NCBI GenBank assembly: GCA_023101885.1
Contig: JALPQD010000409.1
Location: 1,080,610-1,144,609 of the forward strand
DNA: 64,000 nt
From: Typhlomys cinereus
Lineage: Eukaryota; Chordata; Mammalia; Rodentia; Platacanthomyidae
Direction of reading: 5' to 3'
Positions within the stretch are counted from its first letter, which is position 1. Each line of letters starts with the position of its first letter. The position numbers and the translations under genes are program-made. The notes beneath the pieces were generated by a model. It worked only from the letters and a program-made list of their open reading frames with translations, searched no databases and was not told the DNA's origin. Below, piece by piece: positions 23,521 through 33,985 of this stretch.

Positions 23521-24262
23521 TGTTGTTTATCTCTTAAAACCTTCTTTCATTTCTGCGTGTTTTTGACTGAACTGAATTAGTTGTATCACTACTCTAGGCA
23601 TTATTATTGTGGTTGTCTTGATATTGGTATGTTGTTGTTATTGTTTATTTCCTAGATGAGGCTATTAGGCAGTTAGTACTGGGAATGGACAGGGAGTGAA
23701 TATTAGTATGGTAGTGCACTTTTAAATTTAGTACCTTGGTGATATGCGAGGGTGAGTGGTATAGTCCCTGAGTTGTATATGTTTTGGAGGTGGTTTATGG
23801 AAAGTTCTCTACAGTAACTATAATTGAAAGGAGACAGATGGTAAAAATGGGGTTTACTTATCTTTGGGCTGGATGTGAAAAATCTCTCCCTGTGATAAGA
23901 TGTTTTAGAGGACTTCAGATGTGTGGCCTTTGTCCCTAGGTTTTGCTTGGGTTTTCTTTGGACTCTGTTGAATTCTGATGAGCAGTGTGTCCTCCCTGGA
24001 CTGCAAGTGTCCCGGGCAGATGGAAAGGTGTTGGTGATGGTGCAGTTAACCTGGGGACCTGAGGTGTGGCTTAGTGGCCCTCCCTAGCCCAGAACAGGCT
24101 GGGTGCTGCTCCAACTGGCTGCTGGGAGGAGCTGGGACGAGCAGGTGACCTGAGGCCTGGAGGTGGGCTGGCTGGGGGGATTTACCTGGGGGTGTTTACC
24201 TGGGGGATTTACCAGGGTGTGTCCTCCCTGGATTGCAAGCATCCTGGGCGGGCAGAAAAGGA
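23521..24262 (-). promoter_or_regulatory. L1 5'UTR with 232-bp monomer-like repeat
   Basis: 5'UTR of the full-length element. The block starting 'gtcctccctgga' occurs at 23989 and again at 24221, giving a period of 232 bp. A short internal 'acctgggggattt' repeat lies at about 24176-24213. Rodent L1 promoters are typically built of such tandem monomers. G-rich on the plus strand. Confidence 0.75.
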
Positions 24263-24277
24263 TCTTCAATATTCTTT

Positions 24278-24755
24278 ACAGCAATATCATTGCTCTCAGT
24301 ACCAACTTTCTGTACTGATCTGTGTTCCATCACTCTAATGAACTATGTGAAGCTAGGTAAGTTATATTATTTAGGTGCTAGTTTCTTGGAGGTTGGAAGT
24401 CCAAAAAGCATAGTACTGACTCTGGTTGAATCCTCCTCTGAATACATCACATCATTACATCGTGGCAGAAACTATTAAGATGGGAACCATGCAAGGTTCA
24501 CACATATGGTGAAATAAAAATCCAGAAAAAAAAGAGTGACCAAGATGGTTCTTACAATTATCTTCTTGTGAGAACTAACTAGGATCTACTACAACCACAT
24601 CGATTCTTCCTAAAGGCAACTGTTTCTCATTATTTACTCTTAAAGAGTCTATTCCAAGTCCCAGCACTTCCAAGTCCAGAACCAAGCTCCCAATACAAGA
24701 ATCACACAAGGGACAAACTCAAAACACATCCAAACCATAGCAGTATGAGAATCTC
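24278..24755 (-). mobile_element. MaLR-like LTR remnant, antisense
   Basis: 'tcttggaggttggaagtcca', 'catcgtggcag' and 'cacacaagggacaaactcaa', ending 'atccaaaccatagcag', follow the reverse-complement layout of MST/THE1-type LTRs. It is the target DNA into which the full-length L1 inserted. Its left part is also present in the duplicate (33584-33946). Confidence 0.5.
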
Positions 24756-25469
24756 CATTTGTACCATGATCTCTAGAAAGAAAGAACCAGGGGCCAGCAT
24801 CTCAGTTGCTGGATTTCTTGTCCTTCAGGAAATCTATTTCCTATTTGCCAGTAGATTCCTTCATGGCCTCCATCTGTCTCCATTTCCCAGCCCCTTACCT
24901 TACTGTTAACCCAATATTCAGGGTCAGAGATTTACTGATTTCCTCCTCCAAATCTAAGAGCAATTAATCACTCAAGACAGTGCTAATCACTACTAAGAAA
25001 TAAAACAGAATTTAACTTAAAGGAACTAACTTTAACTAAATTAAAATTTGAATAGTATTTCCTAGAACCATGACTTTGATAGCTTTTATATACATAGTAT
25101 TCTTGTAGAAGACATGTTCCCTGGGGTCCTTTGGAAATGTACTCTTTCCAGGGCGGCCTGCCTTGACCACCTTCCCACAGGAACCCCTCCTAAGTAGTCT
25201 CATAATATCATTTGGTCATGAACAAGTTCTTCATGGAACATAACACTTTCTGGGATAAATTTATTTGTTTGCAAATGTTTTCTGTAAATTTCCTAAGAAC
25301 AGAGAATATAGTATTTTGTTTATACTGTTGTGTCCCATGCCTATAACAGTGCCTGAAAAGGTCAAATGGCCAATACACACAGATGACTATTTTAGCAAGC
25401 AGACCCAGTTCATGTGCAAACCTATGCCAAGCTAGTTGCCCTTCCATTCTCTCTCTCGAAAAGATTTCA
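24756..25469. other. Intergenic sequence
   Basis: No gene or repeat I can name. Small open frames show no domain. Confidence 0.4.
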
Positions 25470-25575
25470 GGGGCCAGAGAGATGACTCAGTGGTTAAGGA
25501 CTCTGCTTCACAAACAGAAGGTCCTGAGTTTAGATCCCAGATCCCATGTAAAAACTTCCTGCCCAAGAGTCTAAA
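25470..25575 (+). mobile_element. B2-like SINE fragment
   Basis: 'ggggccagagagatgactca' with 'gtggttaagg', then 'gtcctgagtttagatcccag', the same head and box-B region as the SINE at 6341. It is truncated at about 105 bp. Confidence 0.7.
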
Positions 25576-26205
25576 GGCCCCAAACATTATAGACTTTTGC
25601 CATTTCTCTTGGTTTCTCTCCAACAAAACTGTCAGTAAGACCCTATTACTTAAGATGCAATATGGATCACAGAACATGAGCAAAATCATCAATTAGAACT
25701 GGTCTAAGAAATTCCTGCTGGATAGCTTACACAATATCAAGGAATACTGTAGAAGCTACTGGGGGAGAGAAAAAATCACAGGCCTTATCAACTCATGAGG
25801 TCTGTAACTTGCAATGAAAAAAAATCACATGGCAACAGGTGACCACCCATGTACTAGTGGCATGAGTATCAAGAAGACAACCAACAGCTTTCTGATTGAA
25901 CTCAAGAACTTCTTGTCATAATGGACCATATTCTGACTACTAAAAAAATAAGAGCCTTAAAAAGGTAAGGAAATATATAAATAAGGAAAAACAGCCAATG
26001 AACCTATACATAGGATGCTCTGTAAATAGCTGTTATTATACCCATAGATTGGAAGAACACCTAACACTCAGTCTAGAATCTTCTGTACAAAGGTGGGATC
26101 CCACACCTGAGGATGCAGCCTAGGGCAGTAAAAAGCAGTGAAGTGAACAATACAGCCAGCCATTGCAGAGTACCAGTGACTCAGCAGGCTCACCCAGAAT
26201 CAGAT
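25576..26205. other. Intergenic sequence
   Basis: No recognisable gene or repeat. Confidence 0.4.
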
Positions 26206-26695
26206 CAAGCTAATCTCTCCCCATCCTAAGGCTTTGGGAACTTCACAAAAGAGGGGGCAGTGAGATTGTAAACCCTAAAGATGGAAAGGTTCATTGGACA
26301 AGACATTCCATTCCATACTGCATCTAGGAATTCACGACAATGAGACTTGTCCTTCCCAGACATGCATAATGACTTACATACCAACATGCTTGATTATAGA
26401 GGAACTCAAGAGAGATAAAAAATATATAGTGGATATCTTTGGGACTAAAGCTGGATGAATGAGGGAAAGGCCCTATCAGTGGGATGGCCCAAAGAGAAGC
26501 AACTTGCTTGCCTCAAAGGTATAAACCCCCACAAGAGTAAACAAGCTAGAGGGAACTCTAGAGTCCATAGAAACAGACAGATATGAGGATGGAAGAGAGT
26601 GGGATGGATTGATGAAGGGATGTGAGGGAGAAAGGATAGAGGGAATCAGGGATAAGTACTCACTATGCTTGTAAAACTACAAAAAATAGAATAAT
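26206..26695 (+). mobile_element. Old L1 3'UTR remnant
   Basis: 'gctaatctctccccatccta' with 'gagggggcagtgagattgta' aligns to the start of the younger L1 3'UTRs. The distal part is diverged and ends in an A-rich 'caaaaaatagaataataaat'. Non-coding. Confidence 0.6.
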
Positions 26696-26778
26696 AAATC
26701 CCAGAACCAAGCAAAAAAGAGGTAGAAGCAATCCAGAATGATTCCCAAAGTCACCTTTGGTCCTCTATAGAAATATAC

Positions 26779-27130
26779 AATGCCACCCTGCGCCATGTCC
26801 AATACACTATTGACCTCACAAAGTCTAACATCAGCTAAAAGCACCAAGATCCTTGGAGGCAAGGTATTGACAGCCACAGTAGTGTTCCTATGCTTAAGGG
26901 GAACACGAGAAAGGGTTCAGGGAAATGCCACTGGGTCCTTGTACATCATCGGAAAGGAGGACCAGAGGAGAGTCGGCCTACACAATAAAGGACTCTGGGA
27001 ATTGGGGGGAGGCATGCGGGATGGAGGGAGGGAGGAGGAGCAGGGGTTCAGGGGGAGGGGGGGAGGAACTGGTCTACCTATTAAGTTTGTATGGCGGAGG
27101 AAATAATAATAAATAAAAAATAAAAAAAAT
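26779..27130 (+). mobile_element. L1: 5'-truncated L1 3'UTR insertion
   Basis: Plus-strand L1 3'UTR beginning at 'gccaccctgcgccatgtcca', with the G-rich tract at about 27003-27066 and an A-rich tail (aaataataataaataaaaaa). The 3' TSD cannot be seen, because a duplicated segment starts about 20 bp further on. Confidence 0.85.
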
Positions 27131-28840
27131 AAACTAATGCTTCAAAAAAAAAAGATTTTTTGGGCCCCTTTGTCAAAGATCAAATGGCTGTACTGGTGTG
27201 GCTTATATCTGGGTCTTCAATCCTATCCATTGATCTTGTGTCCTATTTTGGAGCCATCCAGGCTGATTTTTATAACTATGGATTTGTAGTACAGATAAGG
27301 TTTGATATGGTGATACCTCCAGCATGTTTTTTGTGACCCAGGATTGTTTTTGCTATCCTGGGCTTTTGTGCTTCCATATGAATTTTGAGATTGTTTGGTC
27401 ACTTCATTAAAGAATTGCTTTGGGATTTTAATGGATAGCATTGAATCTGTATATTGCTTTGGTAGAACATTTTTTTATCATATTATCTGCCAATCCGAAC
27501 ATGGGGGTCTTTCCACCTTCTGGGTGTCTTCTGTAATTTTCTTTCTTAGGGTTTTAAAGTTTTCATTGTAAAGCTCTTACTTCCTTGGTTAGGCTTATAC
27601 CAAGGTATTTCATTTTTTTAGGGGCTATATAAATGGGAATGGCTTCTCTTAGGGCTTTTTCATTTCTTTCATTCTCTGGGCATACAGGAACACCACTGAT
27701 TTTTGTACATTTATTTTGTGTCCTGCCACCCTGCGGAACTTCTGTATTACTTCCTGTGGATTTTTTGGAATCACTCAGGTCTCATCTGCAAATAGAGATA
27801 ACTTGACTTCTCCTTGCCGATTGAAATCTCTTTTATCCTCCTTTCTTGTCTTATGGCTCCAGCTAGACTTCAAGAACATATTGAATAGAAGTGGTGAGAG
27901 TCAATAGCCTGTCTAGTTCCTGATCGAGCAGAATGCTTCAAGTTTTTGCCATTGAGTATAATCCTTGCGGTTGGCTTGTTTATACAGCTTTTATTATATT
28001 GATAAAGGTTCCTCCATTCCAACTGTCCTAGGGTGTTATCATAAAAGGCTGTTGATCTTGTCAAAAGCTTTTTTCTGCATCTATCGAGTATCATGTGGTC
28101 TTGGATTTTGAACTGGTTTATTGGTGAATTATATTTATTGATTTGTGTATGTTGAACCAACTTGTATGCTTGTATAAGCCTACTAATCACAGTAATGATC
28201 TTTTTGATATGTTTTTGAATCGATTTGCTAAGACTTTGTTGAGAATCTTTGTATCTGTGTTCATCAAGAGATTGGCCTATAGTTTTCTTTTATAATGTAC
28301 TTTATTAGGTTTGGGATTAAAGATATTAGCTTCATAGAAAGAATTTGGTAGTGTTCCTTCCTTGCTATTTGTGAACAGTTTAAGGATTATTGGTTTTTTT
28401 GTTCCATAAATGTCGGTAGAACTCTGCTGATCCATCTGGTCCAGACATTCTTTGGTGGGAAGATTCGCGATTACTTCACGATTTCCTCTATGTTATAGGA
28501 CTATTTAAATAATTCAAAACTTCCTGATTCAATTTAGGTAAGTTGTGCTTACTTAGGAATCATCCATTTCTTTTCATGTTATCAAATTTCACAGAGTATA
28601 AGTTTTTGACATATGACTTATAGTTCTCTGAATTTCTTGGTATCAGTAGTGATAATCCATTTCATTTCTAATTTTGTTAATTTTGGTTCTCTCTCTTCTT
28701 TTGGTTACTTTAGCTATGGGTGTATCAATCTTATTGATTTTTCCAAATAACCAGCTTTTGTGACTGGTTGATTCTCTTTATCATTTTCCTTATCTCGATT
28801 TCAAATATTTCTCCCCTGATTTTGCAATCTCTCTCTCTTC

Positions 28841-29311
28841 ACTCTATATCAACCACCTAGAACTAGGTCAGCCTAATCTCTCCCATCCAAAGCTCAGGGA
28901 AATTTGTGGAAGAGGGGGCGGTAATATTGTAAGACACAAGGATGGGGGGAGCAATGATTGCAAGATACTCCACACAATTGTGGCCAAAGCAATCATAATT
29001 GGACGTTGCATGCCCTGCACAATGTCCAAACACACTATTGACCCCACAAAGTCTAGCATTTGCTAAAGGCACTAAGAGCTTGGAGGCAAGGGATTGACAG
29101 CCCAGTAGTGTTCCTATGCTTAAGGGGAACATAGGAAAGGGTTCTGGGAAATGCCCCTGGTTCCTTGCACCTCATCAGAGAGGAGGACCAGGAGAGTCTG
29201 GCATGCACATTAAGGATGCTCTGGCATGGAGGGGGAGGCACTGGGGGATGGGAGGGAGGGGACTGGTGTACCAGTTAAGTTTGTATGAGTGGAAATAAAA
29301 AAGCTATAAAA
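28841..29311 (+). mobile_element. L1: Nested L1 3'UTR insertion, copy 2
   Basis: Same insertion as 19487-19973, at the same point of the host L1, with several one-base losses. It was carried along by the duplication. Confidence 0.92.
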
Positions 29312-30300
29312 TAATCTCCTCTCTTCTACTGATTTTGGGATTGGATGCTCTTGTGTCTCTAAAGCTTTAAGCTGCATCATTAAGTTAGTTAGTTGTGATG
29401 TTTCTATTTTTTGTTGTAGGCATTAAGAGTTTTGAACTTACCTCTAGACATCTTTCATTGTGTCCCAAAGATTTGATAAGTTGTATTTTCATTATCATTT
29501 CTTCCAGGAAATCTGAATTTCCTTTATAATTTCTTCCTATATCCAATTCTCATTCAACATAATAGCATTCACTTTCCAGGAGTAGTGCATTTTCTGTTGG
29601 TTTCTTGTGTCATAGATGTGAAGCTTTGGACCATGGTGGTCTGATAGGGTACAGGCTAGAATTTCATCTCAACTTTCCTGTATATTTGGAGATTCATTTT
29701 GTGGCCCAATATGTAGTCTATTCTGGGAAAGTTCCATGTGCTGCTGAGAAAATGTGTAATCTTTGGTGCATGGATGAAAAGTTCAATAGAAATCAGTAAG
29801 GTCCATTTCAGTAAGCATTTGATTAATTCCAATGTGTCCTCTTATTTTTTTGACCAGTGATCTATCTCATGTTGAGAGGGTGGTATTGAAATCCTCAAGA
29901 TTATCATTTGGGGTTGATTTCCTGCTTTAGAAGCTGTAGCTTTGTTTTAATGAATGTGAGGAGACTGTATTAGGTGCATATTTCATTTTGGAGTGCTCCG
30001 TGTAATTGTACCTACGACTAAAATGTAGTATCCATGTGTGTCTCTTATGATTTTTTTTTAGTTTGAAATCCACTTTTCCTGATAACATAATAGCTGCCCC
30101 TGCTTATTTCCTGGTTTCATTAGCTTGAAGAATTTTTGGCTAGCCTTTACTTTCAGGATGTACCTACTTTTATGGTGAGATGAGTTTCCTGAAGGCAGCA
30201 GATTTTTTAATCCAAGTTTGTAATCCATGTCCTTTGATTGTTTAGTTAATTCCATTGACATTTAATGCTACAATGGAGAAATTACTTTTAATTTCAGACA

Positions 30301-31963
30301 CCCTGAGCAGTGATTAGTTGCAACAATGTAACTTGTGGGAGAACCCAAAATTAGTCCTTTGTTCTTCCTCCCATCTGGATCCCGCCCTTCCTAGTTGAGA
30401 ACTATGCAGAGAGCTCACAGGTCCGTGGGGGGGACATTCCACCTGCTGCCAACATCCCTTCCCTCCCTCTCTTCTTCTTCTGTAGCTCTTGACCCCCATC
30501 ATTCCTGGCTGTATTTTCTGCTTCAGATGATACTGTTCTCCCAATACGTGTCTTAAAATCTCTCCTAGAGACTAGAGCTTCAAGGTTAAATATTACTGGC
30601 CTAGAGAATTTTGGAATGAGGCTATGGTTTTAGCACCTTGCATCCCCACAGAGAAAATGTGGGAACCGGTCCTATGGATAGGATGCTTTTTCTTGCTAGA
30701 TGTTTTTCATAATTACTAGCGCCGGACTTAACTAATATGAGGTCTTGTTTTAAATAAGGTTTTCCTAAATGTTAATCTGCCTTTGATAACGCTTTCAAGG
30801 GTAATTTAATACAGTTGTTGGTAAATTGTACAGTTGCCAGTAAAAAGTTTTTCTATGTGCTTTTATGTTATATGTTCTGTGTTTACATGTTGTGTGTCTT
30901 GTGTCTGTGGCCACTTCAATTTTTTTCATTTGTGTTGCATGCTAATATTAAATTTTAGGCATGCCATTTTAAATACATGTATGCATACTTAAAAATAAGG
31001 ACAATAATTTTGGTAACATCTAAGGCCTTAACTACTTATGTTTTATATTGATCACAATTGTTTTTCTAACAGATTGTAAGTTTCTTCATACAGTTTTCTT
31101 ACATTTTTTTCATATATTCCCTAAATAACAAAGCTTGCTCTCCAGGTCCTCAGATCATCCATTCAGGCCTTGGATATCCTAAGTCACCAAGGTCCGTTGT
31201 AAGCCTGGCTTCCTCATTGAAGCTATGACTTACTAATTACCATTGTTAGTTTCTGATTTATGTCTCTCCAGCTCTTCTAGATTGTTTTCTGTGCCTGTGC
31301 CTCCTACGGCCCCTCTTCCTACTCCTCCCCTGATGAAAACCTCCTTTCTCTCTGCACACTTGAGTTCTCCTTTGGGACCATGATTCCTTCTCTGCGATGG
31401 TCTCATGACGGTATCAATGTGGGTAAGTCTCCACACGAGGGTGATGTCCAACCAAGACAGGTACAGTCACCTATATTCCACAGCGCTGAAGAGCTCAGGG
31501 TCGCCCAGCTATCATGGTCCCCACTGAAAAAATTTTATAAATAAAGGGTAAAATGTGGCACTACTAATTCAGGGAGCCTTAGCCCAGGCTCCTGAATCCA
31601 GGAGGTCTGGTTATAGACAAGCCTGAACATGGACCATACAGGCAGGATGGACACCATAGGAAGCGGCCATCTAACCTGGACACCTAGTAAACAGCTAAAT
31701 GATGGGTGACTGCTTCTCTCCCCTGAGCAGAGGGTGGCCACACCTGATTGGACCCTGACCCTATAAGCCCAAACACTTCCTGAGTAAAGCTGAGTCTGCA
31801 GCCAACTAGTCTTCTGCCTGCTGTTTCTCACATGACTCCCGGGATCTGGGTGGTGACCCTGTCGCCAGCTCGCCCATTTGCCTCGAGCCCACAGGCCATG
31901 CCATTTCCCCTCTCCCCCCCTGGCCCCGGCTGGCTCAGCAGGGGATTCGGCAACACCTGGCTT
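30301..31963 (+). mobile_element. ERV piece with LTR, copy 2
   Basis: Same content as 20976-22664, again joined to L1 after 'tttcagaca' on the left and 'cttgacattttt' on the right. The TATA-like box has lost two bases (cctataagc near 31760). The CCAAT box and AGTAAA hexamer regions are still recognisable. Confidence 0.6.
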
Positions 31964-33985
31964 GACATTTTTGCTCATTTAATACTTGAAGTACACCCTC
32001 CTCCAAGTTCTTCTTGCTTTTACTGTTTCCATTGAAAAGTCATTTGTTATTTTAATACGTTTACGTTTAAAAGTGACTTATTTTTTTTTCCCTTGAAGCT
32101 CTCAGCACCTTTTCTTTGTCTTGAATGTGGAGTGTTTTGACTATTATTTGCCGTGGTGAGAGTCTATTTTGGTCATATCTGTTTGGGATGCGGAATGCGT
32201 CTTATATTTGGATGGGCCTCTCTTCCTTTAGATGAGGTAAGTTTTCCTTGATGATAATTTGAAAAAATTTCCCACGTGTGGTATTTTGGGACTCTTGTTC
32301 TGGTATTCCATGAATGCACATGTTAAGATTCTTCAGGGTGTCCCATAACTCTTGAATATTTCTCTCAAGTATCTTTTTGACTTTAACAACCTCTTCCATT
32401 GAGCTGGTTAATACTCCCACTTTGTCTTCAAGATCTGAAATTCTTTTTTCTGCCTCATTGGTTCTGTTGATAAGACTTTCTGTTGAGTTCTGAGTTGAAA
32501 ATAACTTGTCTTTTAGTTCATTTTTAAACTCTGCCTGAACTGTTTTAACTGTTCATGCCTATTTTTTTTTCTTGAACTGTTTTTCTCAACTCCTCCAGTC
32601 TGTTGTGTTCCTATTCAAAGTGGTAGATGCAGTTATTTAACTCCTACTGGATTTCCTTTTTCATAGTATTGATCATGGTAATGATCATGCTTTGAAAGCC
32701 ATTATCTTGGGCCAGGCTTTCTTGGCTATTTTCTGTGGATTTGTTCTGGTTGGAGTCTATCATTATGGGGTTAATTCTTTTGGTAGGAGATTTGTTTTCT
32801 TGGGTTTTCTCATGGATTTGCACTTTGACTTGGGCATTGTTGTTTTATCTCTTAAAACCTTCTTTCAATTTCTGCGTGTTTTTGACTGAACTGAATTAGT
32901 TGGTATCACTACTCTCAGGCAGTTATTATTAGTGGTTGTCTTGATATTGGGTATGCTTGTTGTTATTGTTATTTCCTAGATGAGGCTATTAGGCAGTTAG
33001 TACTGGGAATGGACAGGGAGTGAATATTAGTATGGTAGTGCACTTTTACAATTTAGTACCTTGGTGATATGCGAGGTGGTGGTATAGTCCCTGAAGTTTG
33101 TATATGTTTTGGAGTGGTTATATGGAAAAGTTACTCTACAGTAACTAATAATTGAAAGGAACAGGATGGTAAAAATGGGGTTTACTTATCTTTGGGCTGG
33201 ATGTGAAAAATCTCTCCCATGTGATAAGATGATTTTAGAGGACTTCAGATGTGTGGCCTTTGTCCCCTAGAGTTTTGCTTGGGTTTTCTTTGGACTCTGT
33301 TGAATTCTGATGAGCAGTGTGTCCTCCCTGGACTGCAAGTGTCCCGGGCAGATGGAAAGGTGTTGGTGATGGTGCAGTTCCTGGGGACCTGAGGTTGTGG
33401 CTTGGCCCTCCCTAGCCCAGAACAGGCGGGTGTGCTGCTCCAACTGGCTGCTGGAGGAGCTGGGACAGCAGGTGACCTGAGGCCTGGGTGGGCTGGCTGG
33501 GGGGATTACCTGGGGGTGTTTACCTGGGGATTTACCAGGTGTGTCCTCCCTGGATTGCAAGCATCCTGGCGGGCAGAAAAGGATCTTCAATATTCTTTAC
33601 AGCAATATCATTGCTCTCAGTACCAACTTTCTGTACTGATCTGTGTTCCATCACTCTAATGAACTATGTGAAGCTAGGTAAGTTATATTATTTAGGTGCT
33701 AGTTTCTTGGAGGTTGGAAGTCCAAAAAGCATAGTACTGACTCTGGTTGAATCCTCCTCTGAATACATCACATCATTACATCGTGGCAGAAACTATTAAG
33801 ATGGGAACCATGCAAGGTTCACACATATGGTGAATAAAATCCAGAAAAAAAGAGTGACCAAGATGGTTCTTACAATTATCTTCTTGTGAGAACTAACTAG
33901 GATCTACTACAACCACATCGATTCTTCCTAAAGCAACTGTTTCTCAGTATTTATTCCATCCATTTCCTGGAAAATTCATTATTCA

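Larger units (their letters stand above)
15703..24262 (-). mobile_element. L1: Full-length L1, antisense, carrying two nested insertions
   Basis: From left (3' end) to right (5' end): A-rich tail, 3'UTR (to about 16726), ORF2 remnant, ORF1 remnant and a 5'UTR ending at 24262. A perfect 15-bp TSD, tcttcaatattcttt, lies at 15688-15702 and 24263-24277, so both natural ends survive. The span of 8.56 kb exceeds a normal 6-7 kb L1 because an L1 3'UTR (19487-19973) and an ERV piece (20976-22664) sit inside it. It also has a short deletion near 17055 relative to related copies and many indels. It is not competent for transposition. Confidence 0.93.
27154..33583 (-). mobile_element. L1: L1 copy 2, antisense, 3' end missing
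   Basis: Duplicate of the L1 at 15703-24262 without its 3'UTR and the last part of ORF2; it starts at gattttttgggcccc (27154). ORF2 remnants run to 30300, ORF1 from about 31964 to 32810, and the 5'UTR to 33583. The ORF2 portion has many one-base losses relative to copy 1, while the ORF1 portion is better preserved than copy 1. No usable ORF remains. Confidence 0.9.
27154..33947. repeat. Second copy of 17745-24630 (about 6.8 kb direct duplication)
   Basis: The order and orientation of all parts match the first copy: L1 ORF2, nested L1 tail, ERV piece with LTR, ORF1, 5'UTR, the L1 5' junction with its tcttcaatattcttt site (33584-33598), and about 350 bp of MaLR flank. Differences are mostly one- or two-base indels. 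The shared flank and shared nested insertions show DNA-level duplication or an assembly artefact. Confidence 0.93.
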
